A stretch of 17,567 bases of DNA from Pseudomonadota bacterium (lineage in GTDB: Bacteria; Pseudomonadota; Gammaproteobacteria; Xanthomonadales; Xanthomonadaceae), in contig JAFADB010000153.1 in the NCBI GenBank assembly GCA_023425225.1, positions 1 to 17,567 on the forward strand, given 5' to 3'. Shown one piece after another: positions 1 through 6,019 of this stretch. Position 1 is the first letter of the stretch. Each line of letters opens with the position of its first letter. The notes beneath the pieces were generated by a model. It was given only the letters and a program-made list of their open reading frames with translations. It searched no databases and was not told the DNA's origin. Made by a program: the position numbers and the translations under genes.

Positions 1-534
1 TGCTTCCCAGGCCCAGTAGCCGCCGAAGCTGGCATCGGCGACGCCGGCGGCCAGGTCCTCCGGGCGCAGTTCGCGGGTGCCGGCATCGACCACGACCACC
101 GCGTCCGGGTCACCGCCGTCGCCGGCCACCAGGTGGCGCACCATCGCCAGGCCGCGCGGGGTCGGGTTCATCGCCAGGCGTCGCCCGGCCAGGTCGCGCG
201 GGCGGGCGATGCCGGTGTCGGCCAGGGTCTGGATCGCCTCCAGCCCGCACTGGTTGATGGCGGCGATGGCGCGCAGCGGTTCGCCCCCGGCGCGGCGTAC
301 CAGCAGGCGGTTGCTGGGGAACACCGCGAAGGCGCAATCGCCGCGCAGCAGGTGCGCCAGGCCGTCGCCGTGCCAGGGGTCGGGCAGTTGCAGGGCCAGT
401 TCCAGGCCGTGCTGCCGGTACCAGCCGCGCTCGCGCGCCAGGTAGAAGCCGGCCGAGTTCGGCCAGGGGTGGAAATACTCGAGCATGACGCGCGCAGGAC
501 GCATGGCGGCAACGACCAGGAACGGGACGCGCAT
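1..534 (-). CDS. NMT1/SsuA/ThiY-like substrate-binding protein (partial, C-terminus outside window)
   Basis: The frame stays open to the left edge, giving 178 codons from the ATG at 534. The reverse strand reads LEYFHPWPNSAGFYLARERG, then GWY, LLRGDCAFAV and finally FGGYWAWE. These are the hallmarks of the NMT1/THI5-type periplasmic-binding fold used by importers of thiamine precursors, riboflavin, taurine or nitrate: an N-terminal aromatic/NSAGFY ligand loop followed by a GWY motif. In-frame starts are at 534, 504 and 486. I chose 534 because AAGGA lies 11 nt upstream and the added codons have coding-like GC-rich third positions. From any start there is no convincing Sec signal, only a short VPFLVVAA stretch. 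It may therefore be cytoplasmic, or be an enzyme of the THI5 type rather than a transport protein. The ligand cannot be assigned. It is transcribed divergently from the glycosyltransferase at 883. Confidence 0.75.
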   Translation of the reverse strand, partial: MRVPFLVVAAMRPARVMLEYFHPWPNSAGFYLARERGWYRQHGLELALQLPDPWHGDGLAHLLRGDCAFAVFPSNRLLVRRAGGEPLRAIAAINQCGLEAIQTLADTGIARPRDLAGRRLAMNPTPRGLAMVRHLVAGDGGDPDAVVVVDAGTRELRPEDLAAGVADASFGGYWAWEA

Positions 535-548
535 GCTCGCGCCGGTCC

Positions 549-562
549 TTGGTCTAGACCAA
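549..562. promoter_or_regulatory. Operator-like perfect palindrome TTGGTCTAGACCAA
   Basis: This is a perfect 14-bp inverted repeat lying 15-28 bp upstream of the 534 start codon and overlapping its Shine-Dalgarno-like AAGGA (546-550). The core TGGTCTAGACCA matches the binding-site core known for HutC-subfamily GntR regulators such as DasR/NagR. It is probably a repressor site for the minus-strand solute-binding gene. The regulator is not in the window and the assignment is inferred. Confidence 0.5.
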
Positions 563-586
563 TGGCCGCGGGTCCTATGGATACGT

Positions 587-650
587 CCGATCGATATATC
601 GGCGAAGCAGGCGACGGCGCTGCCGGGCCGTCGGAACACGCAGGCGCCTG
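587..650. other. Further palindromes in the divergent intergenic region
   Basis: Three more inverted repeats lie here: CGATATATCG (592-601, a perfect 10-bp palindrome), CGACGG/CCGTCG arms at 612-617 and 628-633, and CAGGCGCCTG (641-650, a perfect 10-bp palindrome). Positions 578-600 are locally AT-richer and could hold promoter elements, but I see no good -35/-10 pair on either strand. No credible coding sequence lies in 535-882. Confidence 0.35.
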
Positions 651-735
651 TGGGGCGGGCGCGGCGTCTTGAATTGGAAGGCAGCGTGGAACCGGAAGAA
701 CTGCGGGCCGTCATCTCGCACACGGAGGGCACGGG

Positions 736-825
736 CCGCGAAGCGGAGGTTCCGTTTCGCGGGCGTGGCGACGACCGCTGCCAAGCTGTTCGTCGCCATG
801 CGCGGCGCATTATGCGGTGCATGCG
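736..825. repeat. Cluster of consecutive hairpins upstream of the GT2 gene
   Basis: Four inverted repeats follow one another. Arms 736-747/751-762 form a 12-bp stem with one G-T wobble and a 3-nt loop. Arms 767-774/790-797 (GGCGACGA/TCGTCGCC) are a perfect 8-bp stem. ATGCG/CGCAT at 798-802/806-810 has a 3-nt loop. ATGC/GCAT at 812-815/819-822 is the last. No T-tract follows on either strand, so these are not ordinary intrinsic terminators. They could be a structured leader of the 883 gene, a small RNA or a palindromic repeat element. Confidence 0.45.
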
Positions 826-882
826 GACCCGGGCGCCAGCCGCCGGCTTCTGCCTGCGACGCTGTGCCGCGATAATCGGTGG

Positions 883-1743
883 ATGGAACGAGACCAGATC
901 GCCGCGGTGGTGGTGACCTTCAACAGCGCCAGCACCCTCGACGCCTGCCTGCGGCGGTTGCGTGCCGGCCACGACGTGGCCGAGATCCGGGTGGTGGACA
1001 ACGCCTCGGACGACGACAGCGTCGAGATCGCCCAGCGCCACGCCATCGCGGACGCGCGCGTGCGCTTCATCGCCAACCCGGACAACCCCGGTTTCGCCAC
1101 CGGCTGCAACCAAGGCGCGGCGGATTCGAGCGCGCGCTGGCTGGCGTTCGTCAATCCGGACCTGATGGTCGAACCGGATACGCTGGCCCGCCTGCGCGAG
1201 CGCGCGCGCGGGCTGGGGCCGGCGCTGCTGGGCGTGGAGCAGGTGGACGAGCAGGGCCGGGCGGACCCGGCGGTGCGCCGTCGCGATCCCGATTTCCTGG
1301 CCATGCTGCGTTCGCCGCGCGCTGGCCTGGACCTGTCCGTGCCAATGGATCCGGTGCAGTCGCTGCAGCCGGTCCCGGCCATCTCCGGGGCATTGATGCT
1401 GATGCCGCGCGACCTGTTCGAGCGCATCGGCGGCTGGGACGAAGGCTATCGTCTGCATGCCGAGGACCTGGACCTGTGCCGCCGCGCGCGCGAGGCCGGT
1501 GCGGTGGTGGCGGTGGCCAACGACCTGCGCGTGGTGCACGTGCGCGGTGTTTCCAGCCGCTCGCGCCCGCTGTTCGTCGAATGGCAGAAGCATCGCGGGC
1601 TGTGGCGCTATTTCCGCAAGTTCGAGGCCGCGGGCCGTTCGGCGCCACAGCGCGCCTTGATCTGGCTGGCGATCTGGGGGCATGCCGTATCGACGCTGGC
1701 GCGGCTGTCAGTGCGGGGGGGAGGGGACACGCGCCGCCGCTGA
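883..1743 (+). CDS. GT2 family glycosyltransferase, rhamnosyltransferase-like
   Basis: This is a 286-residue GT-A-fold glycosyltransferase without membrane segments, probably acting at the cytoplasmic face of the inner membrane on a lipid-linked or LPS acceptor. The N-terminus AAVVVTFNS and the VDNASDD motif (residues 38-44) form the nucleotide-sugar pocket. NPD (91-93) takes the place of the DxD metal-binding motif, as in WbbL-type dTDP-rhamnose transferases. SGALML leads into GGWDE and the acidic HAEDLDLC motif (192-199, E194/D195), the expected acceptor/base region. The open frame extends upstream to 817, but the ATG at 883 begins exactly where the domain starts. Its ribosome site is weak: GGTGG lies directly before the ATG. 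The gene stands alone, with 139 bp upstream of the start carrying strong inverted repeats and an AT-rich island after it. Sugar and acceptor cannot be determined; rhamnose is the family-based guess. Confidence 0.85.
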   Translation: MERDQIAAVVVTFNSASTLDACLRRLRAGHDVAEIRVVDNASDDDSVEIAQRHAIADARVRFIANPDNPGFATGCNQGAADSSARWLAFVNPDLMVEPDTLARLRERARGLGPALLGVEQVDEQGRADPAVRRRDPDFLAMLRSPRAGLDLSVPMDPVQSLQPVPAISGALMLMPRDLFERIGGWDEGYRLHAEDLDLCRRAREAGAVVAVANDLRVVHVRGVSSRSRPLFVEWQKHRGLWRYFRKFEAAGRSAPQRALIWLAIWGHAVSTLARLSVRGGGDTRRR

Positions 1744-1927
1744 AGCAGCCAGACGAAAGTGGCCACGCTGTCCGGAGGCGGATCCCCGGGAAGTGTCTGA
1801 ATGCAAGGATTCTGTAAATTATTTGTGATGTGAATCGAAAAAATCCGTGATACGTTTCGGTTGCCGGCACATGGATGCCGCTTCCTGCTTCCCTTCGGGG
1901 AACCCCCTCCCAGGAAAACAACCTGCA
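1744..1927 (+). promoter_or_regulatory. AT-rich promoter region and leader of the glycan cassette
   Basis: Bases 1801-1860 are about 35% G+C (21 of 60) in otherwise very GC-rich DNA, marking a promoter region. TGTGA at 1824-1828, six bases, then TCGAA at 1835-1839 match 8 of 10 positions of the CRP/Clp consensus TGTGA-N6-TCACA. TAAATT (1815-1820) is a possible -10 without a good -35. Two small hairpins follow: CGGCA/TGCCG (1865-1869/1876-1880), and TTCCC-TTCG-GGGAA (1889-1902) with a classic UUCG tetraloop, 25 nt before the start at 1928. I see no intrinsic terminator for the upstream gene. Confidence 0.45.
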
Positions 1928-2872
1928 ATGAAACGGATTGCCGACGGGACCGAGAGCCCGTTTTCGCCCCGCGTTTCCCAAGGAAATGACCTTGACGGTC
2001 CGGCGCCCGCCGCTGCGGCCGCGCGCGCATGGCCGCGCCGATCGGGCCGCATCCTTCGGCTGCTGCCGGCCATTGCCCTGCTGGTGGCCGGGCCCTGCCT
2101 GGCCGGCGCCTGGGTGCAGGACGAAGGCGCGGCGCTGGTGATCCTCAAGGCCAGCCATTCCGACAGCCCCCGCGCGTTCGACGACGGCCACCATCGCCGC
2201 TCGTTTCCCAATGGCGGGAGCAGCCGCCAGGACCAGCTCAACCTCTATGTCGAATACGGGCTGAGCCCGGACCTGAGCTTCATCGGCAACTTCTACGCCA
2301 ACGAGATGCGCTACGGCGACGATGGCAGCTACGGCAAGCACACCACGCGCGGGCTGGGCGACCAGGAGATCGGCCTGCGCTACCGGCTCGGACCCGGTGA
2401 AGGGCCATGGACCGGGGCGGCGCAGTTTCTGGTCAGCATCCCGGCCTACGACCGCGACGACGAGCCGGCCCTCGGGCTGGGCGACTACGGCGCCGAGCTG
2501 CGCTACAGCGTGGGCCGCGGCTATCGCCTGGGCACGCGCAGCGGCTACGTGGACATGGGCATGGCGGTGCGCCTGCGCGGCGCCGATGCCGCCGACGAGG
2601 TCCGCGTGGACATCGCCAGCGGCGTGGCGCTGGCGCCGAGCTGGATGGCGATCGCCGAGCTCAACGTGATCCAGGGGCTGGGCAACGGGAGCGGCGCCAA
2701 TCCCACCAACTTCATCGCCAGCAACAACTACGACCTGACCAAGCTGCAGTTGTCGACGCTGTACACGTTGCCGGGCGGCAGCCAGCTGCAGGCCGGCTAC
2801 CAGCGACCGGTTGCCGGGCGCAACACCGGCGCCGGCGGCGCGGTGTTCGTGGCGGCCTGGTGGCGCTTCTAG
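1928..2872 (+). CDS. Outer-membrane beta-barrel protein of the glycan cassette (XagA-like by position)
   Basis: 314 residues. An unusually long, Ala/Arg-rich N-region (about 40 residues) precedes a hydrophobic Sec signal (ILRLLPAIALLVAG) with a likely cleavage after LAGA, before WVQDEG. The mature part has alternating short amphipathic strands (LNLYVEYGLS, LSFIGNFYAN, IGLRYRL, AELRYSV) and ends in AWWRF. A C-terminal Phe with alternating aromatics is the usual BAM sorting signal of outer-membrane barrels. About 250 mature residues would suit a 10-12-strand barrel. The only nearby ATG in frame is 1928, with AGGA 12 nt upstream; the frame is open back to 1847. A strong AAGGAGG for the synthase starts 3 nt after the stop, so the two are co-transcribed. 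It probably exports or retains the cassette's glycan. No family was recognised with certainty. Confidence 0.7.
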   Translation: MKRIADGTESPFSPRVSQGNDLDGPAPAAAAARAWPRRSGRILRLLPAIALLVAGPCLAGAWVQDEGAALVILKASHSDSPRAFDDGHHRRSFPNGGSSRQDQLNLYVEYGLSPDLSFIGNFYANEMRYGDDGSYGKHTTRGLGDQEIGLRYRLGPGEGPWTGAAQFLVSIPAYDRDDEPALGLGDYGAELRYSVGRGYRLGTRSGYVDMGMAVRLRGADAADEVRVDIASGVALAPSWMAIAELNVIQGLGNGSGANPTNFIASNNYDLTKLQLSTLYTLPGGSQLQAGYQRPVAGRNTGAGGAVFVAAWWRF

Positions 2873-2886
2873 CCAAGGAGGACGGG

Positions 2887-4794
2887 ATGAAAGTTGCCGA
2901 CGAAGTGGTTGTCTACGGAAACATTCCCCAGGCGATCGGCTCGCAGCAGCAGATCGGCCGCCGCCTGGTGGATGCAGGGGTCATCGACGACGGCCAGCTG
3001 CAGACCGCGCTGGCGCTGCAGCAGCGGTGGCGCTCGCGGCTGGGCGACATCGTGCTGGCGCAGCGCTGGACCAGCGCGCTGAAGTTCTACCCGGTGCTGG
3101 CGCGCCAGTTCGGGCTGAACTTCGTCAACCTGCTGGAGCAGCCGCCGGAGGCGGCGTTGTTCCAGCCCGGGCTGCTGTCCGAGTACGCGCAGCGGCTGGC
3201 GCTGCCGTGGCGCGAGGAGGACGGCAGGCTGGTGCTGGCGGTGGCCGATCCGGGGCCGGAGGTGTTCGCCTGGGCGCGCGAACGCCATGGCGCCGACGTG
3301 CGGTTCGTGGGGACCTCCAAGTTCGACATCGTCTGGAGCATCCAGCAATGCGCCGACGGCCAGCTCACCCACGATGCGCTGAACCTGCTGGCCGAGCGCG
3401 CGCCCGAGCATTCGGCGCGCAAGGTGGTGACGCGTGCGCAGGCACTGTGGGCGTTGCTGGGCCTGGCGCTGCTGGTCGCAGTGATGGTGGCATGGCCGAT
3501 CCCGACGCTGGTCGCGATCAATGCCACCCTGGCCGTGCTGTTCCTGCTGAGCTTCGTCTTCAAGTTCGCGCTGACCTGGCTGGGCGCGCGCAAGCGCATC
3601 GACATCAAGGTCGAAGACGCCGACGTGGCCGAGCTGCGCGACGAGGACCTGCCGGTCTATACCGTGCTGGTGCCGATGTACAAGGAGCCGGACGTGCTGC
3701 CGATCCTGGCCGCGGCGCTGCGCAAGCTCGACTATCCGACCTCCCGGCTGGACGTGAAGCTGGTGCTGGAGGCCGGCGACACCGAGACCATCGATGCCGC
3801 CAAGCGGCTGGGGCTGGAGGCCATCTTCGAGATCATCCGGGTGCCGCCGTCGCAGCCCAAGACCAAGCCCAAGGCCTGCAACTACGCGCTGCAGTTCGCC
3901 CGCGGGCAACTGCTCACCATCTACGACGCCGAGGACAAGCCCGAGCCCAACCAGCTCAAACGCGTGGTCGCGGCCTTCCGCAAGTCGCCGGCCAACGTGG
4001 CCTGCATCCAGGCGCGGCTGAACTACTACAACGCCGACGAGAACTGGCTCACGCGCATGTTCGCGCTGGACTACACGTTGTGGTTCGATTTCTTCCTGCC
4101 CGCGCTGGAATACCTGCGCGTGCCCATCCCGCTGGGCGGCACCTCTAACCACTTCCGGCTGGACGTGCTGCGCAAGATCCATGCCTGGGACCCGTACAAC
4201 GTCACCGAGGACGCGGACCTGGGCGTGCGGCTGACCCAGCAGGGCTACCGCGTCAGCGTGGTCAATTCCACCACCTACGAGGAAGCCAACGTCAGCATCC
4301 CCAACTGGATCCGGCAGCGCTCGCGCTGGCTCAAGGGCTACATGCAGACCTGGCTGGTGCACATGCGCGACCCGGTGCACCTGTACCGCTCGACCGGGTT
4401 CCGCGGGTTCTGGGGGTTCCAGTTCTTCGTCGGCGGCGGGTTCTTCACCGCGCTGGTGGCGCCGCTGCTGTGGGGCGTGTACCTGGTATGGCTGGTCACC
4501 GGCACGCGCGCGTTCGAGGCGATCATGCCGCCGGAACTGCTCTACTTGAACATGTTCAATCTGCTGGTGGCCAACGGCTTCTTCATCTACATGACGCTGG
4601 TGGCCAGCCTCAAGCGCGGCTACCAGCACCTGGCGCCCTATGCGCTGACCGTGCCGTTCTACTGGGTCCTGCAGTCCATCGCCGCCTACAAGGGCCTGTG
4701 GCAACTGGTCCACAATCCTTTCTACTGGGAGAAGACCACCCATGGCATCAGCAAACACGTTGCCGAGCAGCGCAAGGCCGCACTCGACGGCTGA
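2887..4794 (+). CDS. Membrane GT2 glycan synthase with N-terminal MshEN-like domain (NfrB/XagB-like)
   Basis: 635 residues; start fixed by AAGGAGG at 2875-2881, five bases before the ATG. Residues 22-74 follow the MshEN layout, two 24-residue motifs with a 5-residue spacer: Q22-Q45 (IGRRLVDAGVIDDGQL core) and R51-Q74 (RLGDIVLAQ start). MshEN domains bind c-di-GMP. Here motif I begins with Q instead of R, and motif II lacks the usual Gly (R60). Two membrane segments (about 185-203 and 206-230) precede the GT2 core: VLVPMYKEP (260-268), EAGD (295-298), DAED (347-350), TED (440-442) and QRSRW (477-481). This is the D,D,D,QxxRW set of processive synthases. More membrane segments follow (about 508-537, 551-575, 585-603), then NPFYWEKTTHG, a signature shared with NfrB. 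E. coli NfrB has its MshEN domain at the C-terminus. Probable role: polymerising and translocating a glycan under c-di-GMP control. The product is unknown. Confidence 0.88.
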   Translation: MKVADEVVVYGNIPQAIGSQQQIGRRLVDAGVIDDGQLQTALALQQRWRSRLGDIVLAQRWTSALKFYPVLARQFGLNFVNLLEQPPEAALFQPGLLSEYAQRLALPWREEDGRLVLAVADPGPEVFAWARERHGADVRFVGTSKFDIVWSIQQCADGQLTHDALNLLAERAPEHSARKVVTRAQALWALLGLALLVAVMVAWPIPTLVAINATLAVLFLLSFVFKFALTWLGARKRIDIKVEDADVAELRDEDLPVYTVLVPMYKEPDVLPILAAALRKLDYPTSRLDVKLVLEAGDTETIDAAKRLGLEAIFEIIRVPPSQPKTKPKACNYALQFARGQLLTIYDAEDKPEPNQLKRVVAAFRKSPANVACIQARLNYYNADENWLTRMFALDYTLWFDFFLPALEYLRVPIPLGGTSNHFRLDVLRKIHAWDPYNVTEDADLGVRLTQQGYRVSVVNSTTYEEANVSIPNWIRQRSRWLKGYMQTWLVHMRDPVHLYRSTGFRGFWGFQFFVGGGFFTALVAPLLWGVYLVWLVTGTRAFEAIMPPELLYLNMFNLLVANGFFIYMTLVASLKRGYQHLAPYALTVPFYWVLQSIAAYKGLWQLVHNPFYWEKTTHGISKHVAEQRKAALDG

Positions 4795-5962
4795 GGCCCG
4801 CCACGACGGTGCCGTCGTGGCGGTGTTCGTGCTCGCCGCCGGTGTGCTGGCGGCGCTGCTCGGCTGGCTGCTGGCCCGCGGGCAACTCGCTGCCGTGGTC
4901 CCGGACGCCTACCGGCAGATGCTGGCACTGGCCGACGCGCCGGGGCGGGAAGCGCTGTGGCTGTTCCATCCGCGCGGCATCGCGCAGCTGGGCCATTGGT
5001 TGCTGTCGATCTCGCCGACCGCCGCGCTGCTGCTGCCCTGCGCGCTGGATATCGCTGCCTGCGCGGTGATGGTGGCGCTGTTGTGGCGCGACCTGTCGCG
5101 CGCGCTGGGCCAGGGCTGGGCGTGGACGTTGAGCGCGCTGTTCCTGTTGCAGCCGCTGCTGTTGTGGGCCGCGCTCACCGGCGAGGGACATGGCGTCGCG
5201 CTGCTGGTGTTCTACGGCCTGTGCAGGACGCTGCGCCGCTTCCGCCGCGAGATCGGCCCTGCCGTCTACATGAGCTTGGCCGCGTGGATGTGCCTGTTCT
5301 TCTTCACCGGCGTTTCCGCCTGGCTGGTGATCGCGGCGCTGGCCCCGTGGATGCTGCTGGTGGTGCCCGCCGGCCTGTTGCCGCGTGCGCCCTTCACCTT
5401 CCACCTGGCCGTGTTCCTGCCGCTGCTGTTCGTGCTGCTGATCTGCCTGCACCTGGGGCTGCTGCTCGAAGGCGACGCGTTGGCCCTGCTGCGCGGTGCC
5501 TGGACGTCCGCCTCCAGCGCCGGCGACATCCTGGGATGGGGTTGGCAGGCGTGGGCTGGACTGGCCGCCATCGTCATGCTGCCGTTGCCGGCGCTGACCG
5601 CGTTCGCCGTGCCGGGTGCGTGGCGGACGCCGGCGTGCGTCGCCGCCGCACTGGCGTCCGCCGGCCTGGCGGCGGTATGGCTGTGGGGGAGATGGCCGTC
5701 GGGCATGGCGTTGCTGCTGCTGGTGCCCGCCGCCCTGGCCCTGCGCGAGATCCGCCGCCCGCAACGCCTGGTCGCCGGCGCGTTGCTGCTGGCGATGCTG
5801 GCCGGCAGCGGCTGGATATTGCTGCCCCAATTGCAGGAACTGGCCGGTCGGGGAGCGGTGCTGCCGCCTGCCGCCACGACAGTGGGGGCGATGGACGCGG
5901 CATCGGGTACGGGCACGCCGGCGCGCGCGTTCGCGGCGCAAGCGGGGAGGGAACGGCCGTGA
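4742..5962 (+). CDS. Polytopic inner-membrane protein of the glycan cassette
   Basis: 406 residues beginning inside the synthase gene (53-bp overlap), with GGGAGA about 9 nt before the ATG, suggesting translational coupling. After a short polar N-terminus there are roughly 8-10 hydrophobic segments (about 23-45, 93-115, 125-145, 178-212, 218-242, 268-290, 297-316, 319-334, 343-361). Between the first two is a loop of about 45 residues, and a polar Ala/Gly/Thr-rich tail follows from about 368. The cluster RTLRRFRRE (162-170) probably marks a cytoplasmic loop. The long first loop and multi-TM layout recall GT-C or acyltransferase-like membrane enzymes, but I see no diagnostic catalytic motif and do not assign one. 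Gene position matches the third gene of xag-like clusters. Its stop codon is followed by 19 sense codons in the same frame leading into the next gene. Confidence 0.75.
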   Translation: MASANTLPSSARPHSTAEARHDGAVVAVFVLAAGVLAALLGWLLARGQLAAVVPDAYRQMLALADAPGREALWLFHPRGIAQLGHWLLSISPTAALLLPCALDIAACAVMVALLWRDLSRALGQGWAWTLSALFLLQPLLLWAALTGEGHGVALLVFYGLCRTLRRFRREIGPAVYMSLAAWMCLFFFTGVSAWLVIAALAPWMLLVVPAGLLPRAPFTFHLAVFLPLLFVLLICLHLGLLLEGDALALLRGAWTSASSAGDILGWGWQAWAGLAAIVMLPLPALTAFAVPGAWRTPACVAAALASAGLAAVWLWGRWPSGMALLLLVPAALALREIRRPQRLVAGALLLAMLAGSGWILLPQLQELAGRGAVLPPAATTVGAMDAASGTGTPARAFAAQAGRERP

Positions 5963-6019
5963 CCGGGATTCTCTTTCTCTCGCGATGCCGGCGCTCCGCG
6001 TCCGGCCGGTGACCGTGTC

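Noticed and set aside
575..799. 74-codon minus-strand ORF and overlapping plus-strand ORFs in the divergent intergenic region
   Set aside because: Arg/Pro-rich translations, no ribosome sites, and the region is dominated by inverted repeats.
535..882. TPP or other known riboswitch in front of the solute-binding gene
   Set aside because: No conserved THI-box-like segments are visible; only operator-like palindromes and hairpins.
2407..2886. 480-bp in-frame upstream extension of the synthase gene
   Set aside because: It overlaps the beta-barrel gene, has Arg/Gly-rich nonsense translation, and a strong AAGGAGG fixes the start at 2887.
5959..6012. 17-codon GTG-started ORF overlapping the stop of the polytopic gene
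   Set aside because: Too short, no recognisable product, and better explained as the gap before the hydrolase.
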